A stretch of 54,945 nucleotides of DNA from JBLHKW01 sp047618565 (GCA_047618565.1 JBLHKW010000008.1:1-54945); one strand, 5' to 3'; positions 16,062-25,492 are shown, counted from the stretch's first letter. Made by a program: numbers and translations. The notes: a model not told the origin generated them from the sequence alone.

Positions 16062-18497
16062 ATGGCAGAAGAATCAAAGAGCCCCACGTACGGGGCTGAA
16101 TCGATCACGGTCCTCGAAGGTCTCGAGGCAGTGCGCATGCGGCCCGCGATGTACATCGGCGACACCGATGAGCGCGGGCTACACCACCTGATCTGGGAAG
16201 TGGTCGACAACTCGGTCGATGAGGCACTGGCGGGTCACGCGACGTTCTGTCGTGTGACATTGCGCGAGGACGGCTCGATCAAGGTCGAGGACGACGGGCG
16301 CGGGATCCCGGTCGGGGTGCACCCGACCGAGGGCATACCGGCTGTAGAGGTCGTTCTCACCAAGATCCACGCCGGCGGCAAGTTCGACCACGAGGCCTAC
16401 AAGGTCTCGGGTGGTCTGCACGGCGTGGGTGTTTCCTGCGTGAACGCGCTTTCCGAGTGGCTGATCGTCGAGGTCCACAAGGAGGGCAAGCTCTATCGCA
16501 TGTCCTTCGCACGTGGTGATCGAGCCAAGGAACTCGAAGTCGTCGGAGAAACCGAACACACGGGTACGACGATCATCTTCAAGCCGGATGCCGAGATCTT
16601 CTCGACCGTCGAGGTACTGTTCGAGATCGTGCAGAAGCGGTTGCGTGAGACGGCCTACCTCATGGGTACCCGTGGACTCATGCTCGAGTGTAATGACGAA
16701 CGGACTGGCGCGAAGGAGGTCTATAGCTTCCCCGATGGTCTGTTGACCTTCGTCAGCAACCTGAACAAGAATCGCACACCGCTGCATTCCGACGTCGTCC
16801 ACCTGCAGAAGAACGCGTACTCGGCGGACAATCCGGAGGCCGAGTACGAGGTCGAGCTGGCGCTGCAGTACACGGACGGTTACCAGGAGACGATCTACAC
16901 GTTCGTCAACAACATCAACACGCATGGTGGTGGAACCCACCTGTCCGGCCTCAAGACAGCGTTGACGCGCACGCTCAATACCTACGCCAAGGCAGAGAAG
17001 CTGCTCAAGGACTCCGACAAGGCGCCATCGGGCGACGACTTCCGAGAGGGATTGACCGCCGTCCTCTCGATCAAGGTGCCCGACCCGCAGTTCGAGGGTC
17101 AGACGAAGGACAAGCTCGGTAACCGAGAGGCCCAGGGTATCGTCGACTCGGTCGTCGGTGAAATGCTCTCGACTTACCTGGAAGAGAACAACGCCGCCGC
17201 AAAAGCGATCGTCAACAAGGCCATCCGAGCGCAACAAGCTCGCGATGCAGCGCGCAAGGCGCGCGACCTGGTGCGCCGCAAGTCAGCGCTGGCGAGTGGC
17301 AACCTGCCCGGCAAGCTGGCGGACTGTCAGAGTTCCAATCTGGACGAGACCGAACTCTACATCGTCGAAGGTGATTCGGCCGGTGGCCCCGCGAAGATGG
17401 GGCGTGACCGCCGTTACCAGGCCATCCTGCCGATCAAGGGTAAGATCCTGAACGTCGAGAAGGCGCGCCTCGACAAGATGCTCGGGCACGTCGAGATCCA
17501 GCTCATCATCTCGGCGCTCGGATGCGGGATCAGCACCGAGTTCAATATCGACAAGCTACGCTACGGCAAGACGATCATCATGACGGACGCCGATGTGGAC
17601 GGGTCCCACATCCGTACGCTGCTCTTGACGTTCTTCTTCCGTCAGATGCCCGAGCTGATCTTGCAGGGCCGGCTCTACGTCGCTCAGCCGCCGCTGTACA
17701 AGGTGACCTTCGGGAAACAGTCGACCTACATCACCGATGAAGCGGCACTGAGTCGGCTCATGATCGAGCGCGGCATCGGTTCCGTGGTGATCGAGGATCG
17801 CAATGCGAAGCGCGAGTTCGAGGGTCCGGAGCTCAAGGCCGTGTGTGCAGATCTGGAGAAGCTCAAGGAACTCATCAACAGTGCGGCACCCATCTGGGCA
17901 CGCATGGACACCGCTGACTTCCTCAGTCGCTGGAACGGTCAGAGTCTCCCGCAACAGTGGGCACAGATCGGCAAGGAACAGCACTTCTTTGACTCGCTCG
18001 AGGAGTTGGAGAACTTCATCGAGTTGCAGAAGGCCACTGCGGCTGGTGACTATCACGTCTACCAGGGCACGGACAGCCAGGTCTCCCGGCGCGATGCGCA
18101 TGCGTGCACCTCGCACCTGATCCACGTCGAGGAGATGACACGGGCGTGCAAGGCGCTGGAAGAGCGTGGGCTGATGTTCCAGGGTGGAGGCGACTGGCTG
18201 GTGCGCGGCGGCAAGGCGGACATCGAGTGCTCGACCCTCATGGGCCTGGCCAGCATCGTCCAGAAGAGTGCTCAGACCCAGGTCGACCTTCAGCGCTACA
18301 AGGGTCTCGGCGAGATGAACGCCGACCAGTTGTGGGAATCCACCATGGACCCCGAGAAGCGCACCCTCTACCGGGTGAAGCTGGAGGACATGATCGCTGC
18401 GGACGAGATCTTCACCATCCTCATGAGCGATGGGGTCGAGGCACGCCGGGAGTACATCCAGCAACACGCGCTGGAAGTCACGAACCTCGACATCTGA
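16062..18497 (+). CDS. gyrB: DNA gyrase subunit B
   Basis: 811-residue ATPase subunit of the type II topoisomerase that introduces negative supercoils. The GHKL domain has YIGDTDERGLHHLIWEVVDN with catalytic Glu46, and the GGLHGVGVSCVNALS lid. The TOPRIM domain has EGDSAGG, ILPIKGKILNVEKAR and MTDADVDGSHI. The C-terminus carries QRYKGLGEMNADQLWETT-like wording. About 170 extra residues lie between the TOPRIM motifs and that signature, as in the long E. coli-type GyrB. I chose ATG 16062; a GTG one codon upstream overlaps the DUF721 stop. gyrA is not in the window. Confidence 0.97.
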   Translation: MAEESKSPTYGAESITVLEGLEAVRMRPAMYIGDTDERGLHHLIWEVVDNSVDEALAGHATFCRVTLREDGSIKVEDDGRGIPVGVHPTEGIPAVEVVLTKIHAGGKFDHEAYKVSGGLHGVGVSCVNALSEWLIVEVHKEGKLYRMSFARGDRAKELEVVGETEHTGTTIIFKPDAEIFSTVEVLFEIVQKRLRETAYLMGTRGLMLECNDERTGAKEVYSFPDGLLTFVSNLNKNRTPLHSDVVHLQKNAYSADNPEAEYEVELALQYTDGYQETIYTFVNNINTHGGGTHLSGLKTALTRTLNTYAKAEKLLKDSDKAPSGDDFREGLTAVLSIKVPDPQFEGQTKDKLGNREAQGIVDSVVGEMLSTYLEENNAAAKAIVNKAIRAQQARDAARKARDLVRRKSALASGNLPGKLADCQSSNLDETELYIVEGDSAGGPAKMGRDRRYQAILPIKGKILNVEKARLDKMLGHVEIQLIISALGCGISTEFNIDKLRYGKTIIMTDADVDGSHIRTLLLTFFFRQMPELILQGRLYVAQPPLYKVTFGKQSTYITDEAALSRLMIERGIGSVVIEDRNAKREFEGPELKAVCADLEKLKELINSAAPIWARMDTADFLSRWNGQSLPQQWAQIGKEQHFFDSLEELENFIELQKATAAGDYHVYQGTDSQVSRRDAHACTSHLIHVEEMTRACKALEERGLMFQGGGDWLVRGGKADIECSTLMGLASIVQKSAQTQVDLQRYKGLGEMNADQLWESTMDPEKRTLYRVKLEDMIAADEIFTILMSDGVEARREYIQQHALEVTNLDI

Positions 18498-18528
18498 GAG
18501 CCTCCGGACAGTCTCTGGAGGGGCTCTC
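18496..18528 (+). terminator. Stem-loop at the gyrB stop codon
   Basis: GAGAGCC (18496-18502) pairs with GGCTCTC (18522-18528), extended by three inner pairs across a two-base bulge. No T-run follows, so termination is uncertain. Confidence 0.4.
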
Positions 18529-18663
18529 AGGGCCCACGATCCAGATTTGCGTCATTTGGGACCGCGCCGGGCTCCAGTGGCCTCTCGCATCGGTCGATAG
18601 AGCGAGCGTACCCATTCAGCCCTCAACCACGATCGAGGGCATTCGATCCAGATTCGGGACCTC

Positions 18664-19467
18664 TTGAAGCACAACCAACGGCTTGATAACGGACGACTAG
18701 CGGAGGTCCTCCATGAGCGTGGCATGGCCGAGCTGGAGGCTATCCGTGAGCTCTTGGAGCAGAGCCGCGATGGGGGGACTCCCTTCGCCGAGGCACTGGT
18801 CACCGCCAACCTGGTCGGAGACTGGGAGCTTTCACGCGTCGTTTGCGAGATCTTCAATCTGCCCTTCCTGCCGGTCGACGTCGCGGAACCCGATCCGGAC
18901 GCTTGCGAGGGCCTCAACACAGCCTTCCTGGCCGAATTTGCGCTGGTGCCCCTGTGGACGTACGGCCAGGTGTTGACGGTCTGCATGCCGGCCCTGGTCC
19001 CGGCGGATGTTCTCGGCGTCCTGGCCTCGGAAACGGACCTGATGCTGCTGCCCGTCGTGGGTACGGTCGAGGGCAACCGTCGCTGGGTCGAGGAGAACTT
19101 CGAAGAAGCGGCCGCGACCGTACGCAAGGAGAAGGAGAGCAGCTGGACCTCCATCTTCGATGACGCTGACGCCGCCGTGCTGATGGACATGGGCCCCGAT
19201 GGCCAACCCAGCGAGGCGGACACCGAGAGCGAACTCACCGACGAGCTGACGGGGGACCTGGAGAAGGCGCTCGGCGAGGATCTCGAGAAGGAGCTCGCGG
19301 AGGTCTCAAACCTCGAGTTCACCACGATCGAACCGGACGAGACGGATCAAGACGATGAGCCGGGCTCGAAGCCGTCCGACGAGAAGGCCACTGCCGGGCC
19401 AGCAGAGAAGGCCAACCCCGGCGCGGGCGGCCTCGACCTGCCCCCGATGCCCAAATTCGGGTCCTGA
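18664..19467 (+). CDS. Stand-alone MshEN (GspE N-terminal) domain protein
   Basis: 267 residues. The first 150 resemble the MshEN/T2SSE-N module that precedes GspE and PilB ATPases and binds cyclic di-GMP in some cases: RLAEVLHERGMAELEAIREL, then FAEALVTANLVGDWELSRVV, then EIFNLPFLPVDV. No ATPase domain follows. Instead there is a very acidic tail (about 175-235) and a Pro/Gly end. The only in-frame start that keeps the first helix is TTG 18664, without a strong ribosome site. It may be a c-di-GMP effector or a structural partner of a secretion ATPase encoded elsewhere. It converges on the SDR gene. Confidence 0.65.
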   Translation: MKHNQRLDNGRLAEVLHERGMAELEAIRELLEQSRDGGTPFAEALVTANLVGDWELSRVVCEIFNLPFLPVDVAEPDPDACEGLNTAFLAEFALVPLWTYGQVLTVCMPALVPADVLGVLASETDLMLLPVVGTVEGNRRWVEENFEEAAATVRKEKESSWTSIFDDADAAVLMDMGPDGQPSEADTESELTDELTGDLEKALGEDLEKELAEVSNLEFTTIEPDETDQDDEPGSKPSDEKATAGPAEKANPGAGGLDLPPMPKFGS

Positions 19468-19480
19468 GGTCCGCGCAGGC

Positions 19481-20287
19481 TCAGGCCTGTGGTGGCGTCC
19501 AGTCTCCCCCGAGCCGGTTCGCGAGCAGGCGATCGGCCAGCCGCGGCCGTAGCACCGAGAGCACGGCCAGAAGTCGCCACTTCCAGCGCAAGCAGCGCTC
19601 GGGTTCCGGATTGCGGTCGAGCTGAAGGACATGCTGCGCCACGTCAATACTGGGCGTGGCTTCCGACGTGTCCGGGTCGCTGAGCCCGGCTGGATTCTGC
19701 TGGGCCTCGAAGAAGCCGGTCGCGGTCAGGGCCGGGTTGAGCGTCGCTATCCGGATACCGTCCACGGCCCATTCCAGGCGCAGCGCCTCGCCGATCGAGC
19801 ACACGGCCGCCTTGCTCGCAGCGTACGCGGCCTGTCCCGGAATCCCGCGCCGGCCCACGACCGAGGCGATGTTCACGACCACCGGCCGGTGTCCCTTGCG
19901 CAGGTGCGGCAAGGCCGACTTGCACATCCACAACAGGCCCAGGACGTTGGTGTCGAAGACGCGCCGCAGGTTGGTGCGTTCGAGCTCCTCGACCCGCGCC
20001 CGGTAGCCGATGCCGGCGTTGTTGACGAGCAGGTCGAGGCCCCCGAACTCCTCGCCCAGCCGTTCGAGGGATCGTTCGACCTGCGCGTTGTCGGTGAGAT
20101 CGCAGGGTAGGATCAGCGGCGGCTCACCACCTCCCTGCTCGATCTCGGACGCGACCCGTTCCAGGGCTTCGGTGCGGCGCGCCAGCAGGGCGACGCGATA
20201 GCCGGAACGAGCGAGCAGGCGTGCGGTGGCCTCGCCAATGCCCGATGAAGCGCCGCTGACGAGGGCGCGTCGTGCTGCGGCGCTCAA
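19481..20287 (-). CDS. Short-chain dehydrogenase/reductase
   Basis: 268-residue NAD(P)-dependent oxidoreductase of the classical SDR family. The cofactor motif is GASSGIGE (12-19), with NNAG and the catalytic Ser in NIASVVGRRG plus YAASK. Arg residues in the first turns (LLARR) suggest NADP preference. After the core the C-terminus is Arg/Leu-rich and may touch the membrane. It starts at TTG 20287, overlapping the upstream stop by four bases (TTGA), and is last in the minus-strand operon. Substrate unknown. Confidence 0.9.
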   Translation of the reverse strand: MSAAARRALVSGASSGIGEATARLLARSGYRVALLARRTEALERVASEIEQGGGEPPLILPCDLTDNAQVERSLERLGEEFGGLDLLVNNAGIGYRARVEELERTNLRRVFDTNVLGLLWMCKSALPHLRKGHRPVVVNIASVVGRRGIPGQAAYAASKAAVCSIGEALRLEWAVDGIRIATLNPALTATGFFEAQQNPAGLSDPDTSEATPSIDVAQHVLQLDRNPEPERCLRWKWRLLAVLSVLRPRLADRLLANRLGGDWTPPQA

Positions 20288-20856
20288 TGTCTCACGGACT
20301 TGCGCAGGTGCTGCATCTGCTCGGTCCAGGTGGCTCGCGTGCGTATCACCTTGCGCACCTGGTCGTCCCGATCTCCGTGCTCACGGAGCATGGCAGCGAG
20401 CCAATCTTCACTGCCATCCAGCGCCTTCTGAAACGCGAGACGCGCTTCGCGGCTACTGGTCTCTAGCTTCGCCTGGTCCTCGGCGACCATGGCCCGGCGC
20501 GCCCGATCGGAGAGCACCCAGGCCGCGTCGGCCTGGTCGAGGGCGAGCTGCCAGACCTCGTCGGCTTCCAGGCCGGTGGGGTCCGGATCGCGCGCCAGCG
20601 CGGTGGCCCAGCGACTGCCGCGCGCTCCGGCTCCGATGCCAACCTCCTGGGGCAAGTCCGCGAACGGGTCGACGGCCGCCTTGCGCTCCTGCACGGCGAC
20701 CTGCTCCTTGGCCGTGACCTCGGCCTCTTCGATCTTCTTCTTGTTGATCCTGCCGACGAGACCGAGGATCACGCCGAGTAGCGCGACCAGCCCCAGGAAC
20801 ATGAACAGGGGCGCCGTGCTGATCTTCGCCGGGCGGGGTTGTCGCGGGGCACTCAT
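20284..20856 (-). CDS. Single-span membrane protein of unknown function
   Basis: 190 residues, not recognised. One membrane helix (about 16-36, LFMFLGLVALLGVILGLVG) is followed by a charged, mostly helical soluble part with Ala/Glu/Lys-rich wording, suggesting a coiled coil or TPR-like hairpins. I chose ATG 20856 because it gives a short basic N-terminus before the helix and has TACCAT seven bases upstream; a GTG at 20895 would add 13 residues. It lies between rsmB and the SDR gene and overlaps the latter by four bases. Confidence 0.7.
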   Translation of the reverse strand: MSAPRQPRPAKISTAPLFMFLGLVALLGVILGLVGRINKKKIEEAEVTAKEQVAVQERKAAVDPFADLPQEVGIGAGARGSRWATALARDPDPTGLEADEVWQLALDQADAAWVLSDRARRAMVAEDQAKLETSSREARLAFQKALDGSEDWLAAMLREHGDRDDQVRKVIRTRATWTEQMQHLRKSVRH

Positions 20857-20863
20857 GGCGCCC

Positions 20864-20869
20864 ATGGTA
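20864..20869 (-). promoter_or_regulatory. Candidate -10 hexamer TACCAT seven bases before a start codon
   Basis: TACCAT on the minus strand ends seven bases before ATG 20856. It is one of the TANNNT elements in this window that could drive leaderless transcripts. The gene is probably also reached by read-through from rsmB, so this is tentative. Confidence 0.3.
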
Positions 20870-20917
20870 GTCAGGTCGATCAGCCGAGGCGACACCGGGT
20901 TCGACCGGGCGCTCGGA

Positions 20918-22240
20918 TCACGTGGCGCGCAGCCGCGCGGCGTAGCCGCCGTCGATGGGGCCGGCTCCTCCCGGAGCCGCGGGCGTGTTCTCGCGCTCCT
21001 CCTCGAGGGTCCAGCCAGGGTTGGCCTCGAGGAAGGCGCGTATCTGCCGGCCGTTCTCCTCGCTCTCCAGGCTGCAGGTCGAGTAGACCAGCCGTCCGCC
21101 GCTGCGCACGCGCGTGGCGGCCTCCTGTAGCAGGCGTGCCTGCAGGGTGGTCAGGTCGCCCTGCGAGCGGGGACCGAAGCGCCAGCGCGCGTTCGGGCGC
21201 GCGCTGAGGACTCCCGTGTTGCTACAGGGTACGTCCACGAGCACGCCATCGAACTTGCCCTCGTTGAGGCCGCCGACACCGTCGGTGGCTACACACTGCA
21301 CCTTTCCGGGCACCTTGAGGCGCTCGAGATTCGACGCCATGCGCGCCAGCCGTTGCGGGCTGCGGTCGGTCGCCACGACGCTTGCGCCCGAGCCGGCCAG
21401 CACCATCGTCTTGCCGCCGGGTGCGGCGCACATGTCGAGCAAGCGCTCGCCGGCCTGGGCTTGCAGGAATTCCGCAGCGCGAAGCGCGGTCTCGCCCTGG
21501 ATCGTGAAGCGACCCGCCTTGAAGCTCTCGCTGCCGATTACCTGTTCAGCATGGCCGGGGTCGATGACCAGCACGTCCGGGTGCTCGGCAGGGCGCGTGG
21601 ACAGATCGAGCGCGGCTAGTTCCTTCTCGAGCTCCGCGCGCTCGATGCCGACGACACGCAAGGACATGTCCGGTTCGCCCATCGCGGCACGCCCGAGCTC
21701 GAACGCGGCCTCCTGGCCATAGCGCTTGATCCAGCGCTTCATGAGGTTGGCGGGCATCGACAGGGCGTCCTCAGCCCACAGCAACGGGTGCTCTTCGGGA
21801 TCCTTGAAGATCGGCTCCTCGAAGCTGAGGCCGCGTCCGACGATGTCGCGTCGTGCATCGCCCGTCAACTCGTTGAGGAGCGCGCGTTGTACGGTGCGCA
21901 GCACGCCGTTCATGTAGCGCGCCTTGGCCAGGCCGAGGGTGTTCGCGGTGGCGCGCACGGTCTCGGAGACGGCCGCGTGGGGCGGGACGCCGTCGAGGAA
22001 GAGCAGCTGGACCAGCCCGACGTGCAGGTGCGCGAGCAGGTCGGCCTTGGGCTTACCGCGCGCGAATTGGCGCACGACGGCGCGCAGGGTGCCGCGCCTG
22101 CGGATCTCCGTGCCGACCATGCGTCGCACGAGTCCGCGGTCGCGGGCGGTCAGGTTGGCTTCGGCGGCAAAGCGGTCGACCGCGAGGAGTGGAGCTGGGC
22201 TGGCGGAGCGCAAAATGCGCCAGGTGGTTTCACGGGGCAT
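20918..22240 (-). CDS. rsmB: 16S rRNA m5C967 methyltransferase RsmB
   Basis: 440 residues. A NusB-like N-terminal domain (about 1-150) includes PHAAVSETVRATANTLGLAKARYMNGVLR. The methyltransferase part has DMCAAPGGKT for AdoMet binding, the motif IV Cys in DVPCSNTGV and the motif VI Cys in YSTCSLESEEN. The enzyme methylates C967 of 16S rRNA in E. coli. The frame continues upstream to 22792, but that part lies wholly inside fmt; ATG 22240 overlaps the fmt stop by 11 bp, and fmt-rsmB is a classic pair. Confidence 0.94.
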   Translation of the reverse strand: MPRETTWRILRSASPAPLLAVDRFAAEANLTARDRGLVRRMVGTEIRRRGTLRAVVRQFARGKPKADLLAHLHVGLVQLLFLDGVPPHAAVSETVRATANTLGLAKARYMNGVLRTVQRALLNELTGDARRDIVGRGLSFEEPIFKDPEEHPLLWAEDALSMPANLMKRWIKRYGQEAAFELGRAAMGEPDMSLRVVGIERAELEKELAALDLSTRPAEHPDVLVIDPGHAEQVIGSESFKAGRFTIQGETALRAAEFLQAQAGERLLDMCAAPGGKTMVLAGSGASVVATDRSPQRLARMASNLERLKVPGKVQCVATDGVGGLNEGKFDGVLVDVPCSNTGVLSARPNARWRFGPRSQGDLTTLQARLLQEAATRVRSGGRLVYSTCSLESEENGRQIRAFLEANPGWTLEEERENTPAAPGGAGPIDGGYAARLRAT

Positions 22241-23186
22241 CGGGTGCTGTCCAAAGGTCGCCGGGTTGCAGGTGGGCGCCGCGCTGGAAGGCGGACGCAT
22301 CCATGGTCTTCTTGCCCTGTGGTTGAACCTGCACGAGTTCGAGAGCGCCGTCTCCGGTGGCCAGGCAGAGCCGGTCGGGGACGGGTAGCAGGGTTCCGGG
22401 GGTTGCCTGGCCGAGGGCAGCGGGCGGGTTCGGGTCGATACGGCTCGAGAGGACACGCAGCTCGCGCTGGTCGGGCAGGCGCGTTCGTGCCCCCGGCCAG
22501 GGGTGCATGCCGCGCACGAAGCGCTCGAGTTCGACCGCGGGCCGCGACCAGTCGATCCAGCCGTCAGCCTTCGTGAGCTTCTTGGCGTGGGTGACGCCCG
22601 CTTCGTCCTGTGGGGTGAACTTCGCATCGCCCGACTCGAGCCGGTCGAGGCTGGCGACCGCGGCCTCACCACCGAGCTCCGCGAGGCGCTCGAACAGATC
22701 GCCCGAGGTCTCGTCGGCGTCGATGGGGGTCTCCAGCGCGAGCAGGACATCACCCTGGTCGAGCGCCAGCACGATGCGCTGGACCGACACACCAGTGGTC
22801 GCGTCGCCCGCGAGGATCGCGCGCTGGATGGGCGAAGCGCCGCGCCAGCGCGGGAGCAGTGACGCGTGTACGTTCAACGCGCCATGGGGCGCGAGCTCCA
22901 GTACGGGCGTGCGCAGGATCTCGCCGTAGCTGGCGACCATCAAGACATCCGGTGCGAGCTTCGTCACGGTCTCGAGGAAATCGTCGCCGCGCGTGCTCTC
23001 GGGCTGCAGCGTCGGGATGTCGTGTTCGCGTGCGCGTTCCACAAGGGGCGATGTCTGCACCGCGCGCCCGCGACCGCGCGGGCGGTCAGGGCGCGTGACG
23101 AGCGCGACACATTCGTGCCGGCTGGCGAGCAGGTGGTCTAAAACCGGCACCGCGAACGGCGGAGAGCCCATGAAGACGAAGCGCAT
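22230..23186 (-). CDS. fmt: Methionyl-tRNA formyltransferase
   Basis: 318 residues, family length about 315. It formylates initiator Met-tRNA using 10-formyl-THF. Visible are MRFVFMGSPPFAVPVLDHLL, the catalytic Asn/His block LNVHASLLPRWRGASPIQRA and the downstream catalytic Asp in LDQGDVLLA. The C-terminal domain from about 205 binds tRNA. It overlaps rsmB by 11 bp. A peptide deformylase gene, often adjacent, is absent here. Confidence 0.96.
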   Translation of the reverse strand: MRFVFMGSPPFAVPVLDHLLASRHECVALVTRPDRPRGRGRAVQTSPLVERAREHDIPTLQPESTRGDDFLETVTKLAPDVLMVASYGEILRTPVLELAPHGALNVHASLLPRWRGASPIQRAILAGDATTGVSVQRIVLALDQGDVLLALETPIDADETSGDLFERLAELGGEAAVASLDRLESGDAKFTPQDEAGVTHAKKLTKADGWIDWSRPAVELERFVRGMHPWPGARTRLPDQRELRVLSSRIDPNPPAALGQATPGTLLPVPDRLCLATGDGALELVQVQPQGKKTMDASAFQRGAHLQPGDLWTAPDAP

Positions 23187-23219
23187 ACCGGTCGCAGGTT
23201 GAAGCGGTCCGGGCGGCCG

Positions 23220-23543
23220 CTAGAGATGCGGGTCGACCGCCTCTTTGAGGGCGTCGTACTTCTGCGCGCCGACGATCTGCGTCGCGACCTCGCCCTTCTT
23301 GATCACGAGGAACGTCGGAATCGAGGTGATGCCGTAGCGCGCGGAGACCTCGGTGTTGTCCTGCGTGTTGAGCTTCACGACCTTCAGGCGACCGTCGTAC
23401 TCTTCCGCCAGCTTGTCGATGTACGGGCTCATCGCGCGGCAAGGGCCACACCAGGGTGCCCAGAAGTCGACCAGGACGGGCGTCTCACTTTGAAGGACGT
23501 TCGATTCCCAGGTGCTGTCGGTGACGTCCAGTGCGTTGCTCAT
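23220..23543 (-). CDS. trxA: Thioredoxin
   Basis: 107-residue classical thioredoxin, a cytoplasmic disulfide reductase. The active site FWAPWCGPCR has WCGPC at 31-35, with cis-Pro76 in SIPTFLV. I chose ATG 23543, which gives the standard length; the frame stays open for 60 more codons upstream without family similarity. AGGAAAG lies about 17 bases upstream. It lies 33 bp upstream of fmt in the same direction. Confidence 0.95.
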   Translation of the reverse strand: MSNALDVTDSTWESNVLQSETPVLVDFWAPWCGPCRAMSPYIDKLAEEYDGRLKVVKLNTQDNTEVSARYGITSIPTFLVIKKGEVATQIVGAQKYDALKEAVDPHL

Positions 23544-23694
23544 TCTCGGGTCGCTTTCCTGATAAATATCGATGGGGGGCAAGCCCGCCGGGTGGCTGGC
23601 TCGTGGGGGGGAAGAAATATGGGGTGCGCGTCCGCACAGGTCCAGCCTGCGCGGTGAAGATTCTCGCCGGCGCGCGACCCTGGGGCGCGCGACA

Positions 23695-24567
23695 TCAGCC
23701 CTGGGGAGCCCTGGAGGGCTCATCCTCTGGTTCAGGGTCCGATGCGGGCTCCTCGAGGCCCTCGGGCGTGCCGGGGTCCTCCTCGTCCATCAGCTGCGAT
23801 CCGCTGATCACGAGGTCGAGGTCTTCACCTGGATCGCCCGCCAGGACCACCTCGATCTCGTCCTCAGGCGAGTCCTGAACCGCGCTGACGAGACCCATCT
23901 GGATCAGCTCGAGCAGGGCGCAGAAGGCCCCGATCATGCCGTCACGGCTGGGCTCATCTTCCAGCCCGGTCACCAGGGACCTCAATGTCTGACGCCGGTG
24001 GGCCTGGATGGATCGCCCGAGCTCGCGCACGTACCAGCGCAGCGGGCGCCGGGCGCCGGCCACCTGCATGGGGCGGTTCGCGAGGGTCTCGCGCATCAGG
24101 CGCGAGAACGTTGCGAGCAGATCCCAGGCGGTCAGCTCGCCCAGGTCGAGGGTGCGCTCGGGTTCGTTGTCGCGGATCTCGTGCGTGTAGCCGCGCGGCT
24201 TGCGCTGCACCTGCTCCTGTGCCCGGAACTCGAGGTCGTCCGCCGCGCCCTTGAAGCGCCGGTACTCAACCAGGCGTTGAATCAACTCGTCCTCGGGGTC
24301 CAGCTCGTCCTCGAGCTCGACCTCTTCACGCGGCAACAGCGAGCGCGACTTGATCGCCATCAGGGTCGCGGCCATGACCAGGAAGTCGCCGGCCACCTCG
24401 ATGTCGAGATCCTTCAGGTTCTGAAGGTATGTGAAGTAGCTATCGATGATCGAGTGGATCTCGATCTCGTGAATCTCGACCTCCTGCTCGCGCACGAGGT
24501 GGATGAGCAGGTCCATGGGGCCGTGGAAGACCTCCTGGAGGCGTACCGTGTAGTCCGTTCTCACCAT
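23695..24567 (-). CDS. scpA: Segregation and condensation protein ScpA
   Basis: 290-residue kleisin that links SMC heads for chromosome compaction. The N-terminus has FHGPMDLLIHLVREQEVEIHEI and the following DFLVMAATLMAIKSRSLLP, both hallmark ScpA segments. The C-terminal winged helix is near 200-245, with LLELIQMGLVSAVQ. An acidic tail of about 50 residues follows. scpB, the usual neighbour, is not in the window. It lies 21 bp downstream of the M50 protease gene. Confidence 0.92.
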   Translation of the reverse strand: MVRTDYTVRLQEVFHGPMDLLIHLVREQEVEIHEIEIHSIIDSYFTYLQNLKDLDIEVAGDFLVMAATLMAIKSRSLLPREEVELEDELDPEDELIQRLVEYRRFKGAADDLEFRAQEQVQRKPRGYTHEIRDNEPERTLDLGELTAWDLLATFSRLMRETLANRPMQVAGARRPLRWYVRELGRSIQAHRRQTLRSLVTGLEDEPSRDGMIGAFCALLELIQMGLVSAVQDSPEDEIEVVLAGDPGEDLDLVISGSQLMDEEDPGTPEGLEEPASDPEPEDEPSRAPQG

Positions 24568-24588
24568 GATTGCTGGTAGCGGCTTGGG

Positions 24589-25293
24589 TCAGCCGACGAA
24601 CCAGACGCCTCCCGTCAGGGTGTCGAGTCCGCGCATCATCCCGCTCATGGCGGTGAGCAGCAGGATCCGCGTCTGCGGAATGAAGAACACCACTCCGATG
24701 ACCATCAGCATTCCGAAGCGCTCCATGCGCACATAACCCTCGCGCAGGGACGCGGGCAGCACGTAGGCCATGATCCTGGAGCCATCCAGGGGCGGGATCG
24801 GGATCATGTTGAAGACGGCCAGCAGGATGTTGAACCGGATCGAGCTGTACATGACCTGGCTCAGGAGGGACTCGGGCGGGTAGAGCTCGCTGTAGACCAC
24901 ACCCTTCCAGATCAGGATGAAGAGCACCGCCAGGAGCACATTGCTCGCCGGCCCTGCAAGGGCCACCAGGGACATGTCACGCAGGGGGTGCCGCAGGCGG
25001 TGGGGGTTGACCGGCACCGGTTTGGCGCCCCCGAAGATCGGTGCTCCCGACAGGAACAGCATCAGGGGCAGCAGGATCGACATGAACAGGTCGATGTGGG
25101 CGAACGGGCTGAGGGTCAGCCGCCCCATCTCCTTCGCCGTCGGGTCGCCGCAGCGGTTCGCCGTCCATGCGTGGGCCGCCTCGTGGACCCCGAGCGAGAG
25201 GGCCAGGAAGGCGATCACGAGGACGCCTAGAAGGATGTCAGGTTGCTCCACAGGATTGGTCGGGCTGCCGGGTCGTTCTGTCAGGTGGGCCAC
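24589..25293 (-). CDS. Site-2 protease-like M50 family membrane metalloprotease
   Basis: 234-residue polytopic membrane protein. The zinc motif HEAAH (37-41) lies in the first helix, and the distant ligand Asp is in IPPLDGSRI. GPASNVLLAVLFILI and five or so hydrophobic segments complete an FpsE/YwhC-type rhomboid-sized S2P fold without a PDZ domain. Its usual position next to scpA in many genomes supports the call. The start is GTG 25293; a TATAAGAT-like hexamer lies about 22 bases upstream. Substrate unknown. Confidence 0.9.
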   Translation of the reverse strand: MAHLTERPGSPTNPVEQPDILLGVLVIAFLALSLGVHEAAHAWTANRCGDPTAKEMGRLTLSPFAHIDLFMSILLPLMLFLSGAPIFGGAKPVPVNPHRLRHPLRDMSLVALAGPASNVLLAVLFILIWKGVVYSELYPPESLLSQVMYSSIRFNILLAVFNMIPIPPLDGSRIMAYVLPASLREGYVRMERFGMLMVIGVVFFIPQTRILLLTAMSGMMRGLDTLTGGVWFVG

Positions 25294-25429
25294 GGAGCCC
25301 GGGCGAACATTGGGATCTTATAGCACCCCGAGGGGGGTCGGGTCGCCCATCGAACGGGAGCCCACAGCACAGATAGCGGATTCGCGATTGGATTCTGGGG
25401 GCTGGGCGAGAATGCGGTGGCTTCCGCGC

Positions 25430-25435
25430 TAGAAT
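25430..25435 (+). promoter_or_regulatory. Candidate -10 element TAGAAT for the kdsD operon
   Basis: TAGAAT lies in the gap between the divergent M50 protease and kdsD genes. No good -35 hexamer is visible at 16-18 bases upstream. A transcription start near 25442 would give a leader of about 50 bases to the TTG start. Confidence 0.35.
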
Positions 25436-25492
25436 CCCACCGCCACTGTCGACGCCGTCGTGCGCGACGGCCTTGTCCGGGAGTACGGGATC

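Noticed and set aside
18713..18976. Alternative ATG with a perfect GGAGG site before the MshEN gene
   Set aside because: It is out of frame with the MshEN domain and gives an 87-residue Ser/Arg-rich product without features.
22241..22792. N-terminal extension of rsmB
   Set aside because: It lies wholly inside fmt in another frame, and RsmB similarity begins at the ATG at 22240.
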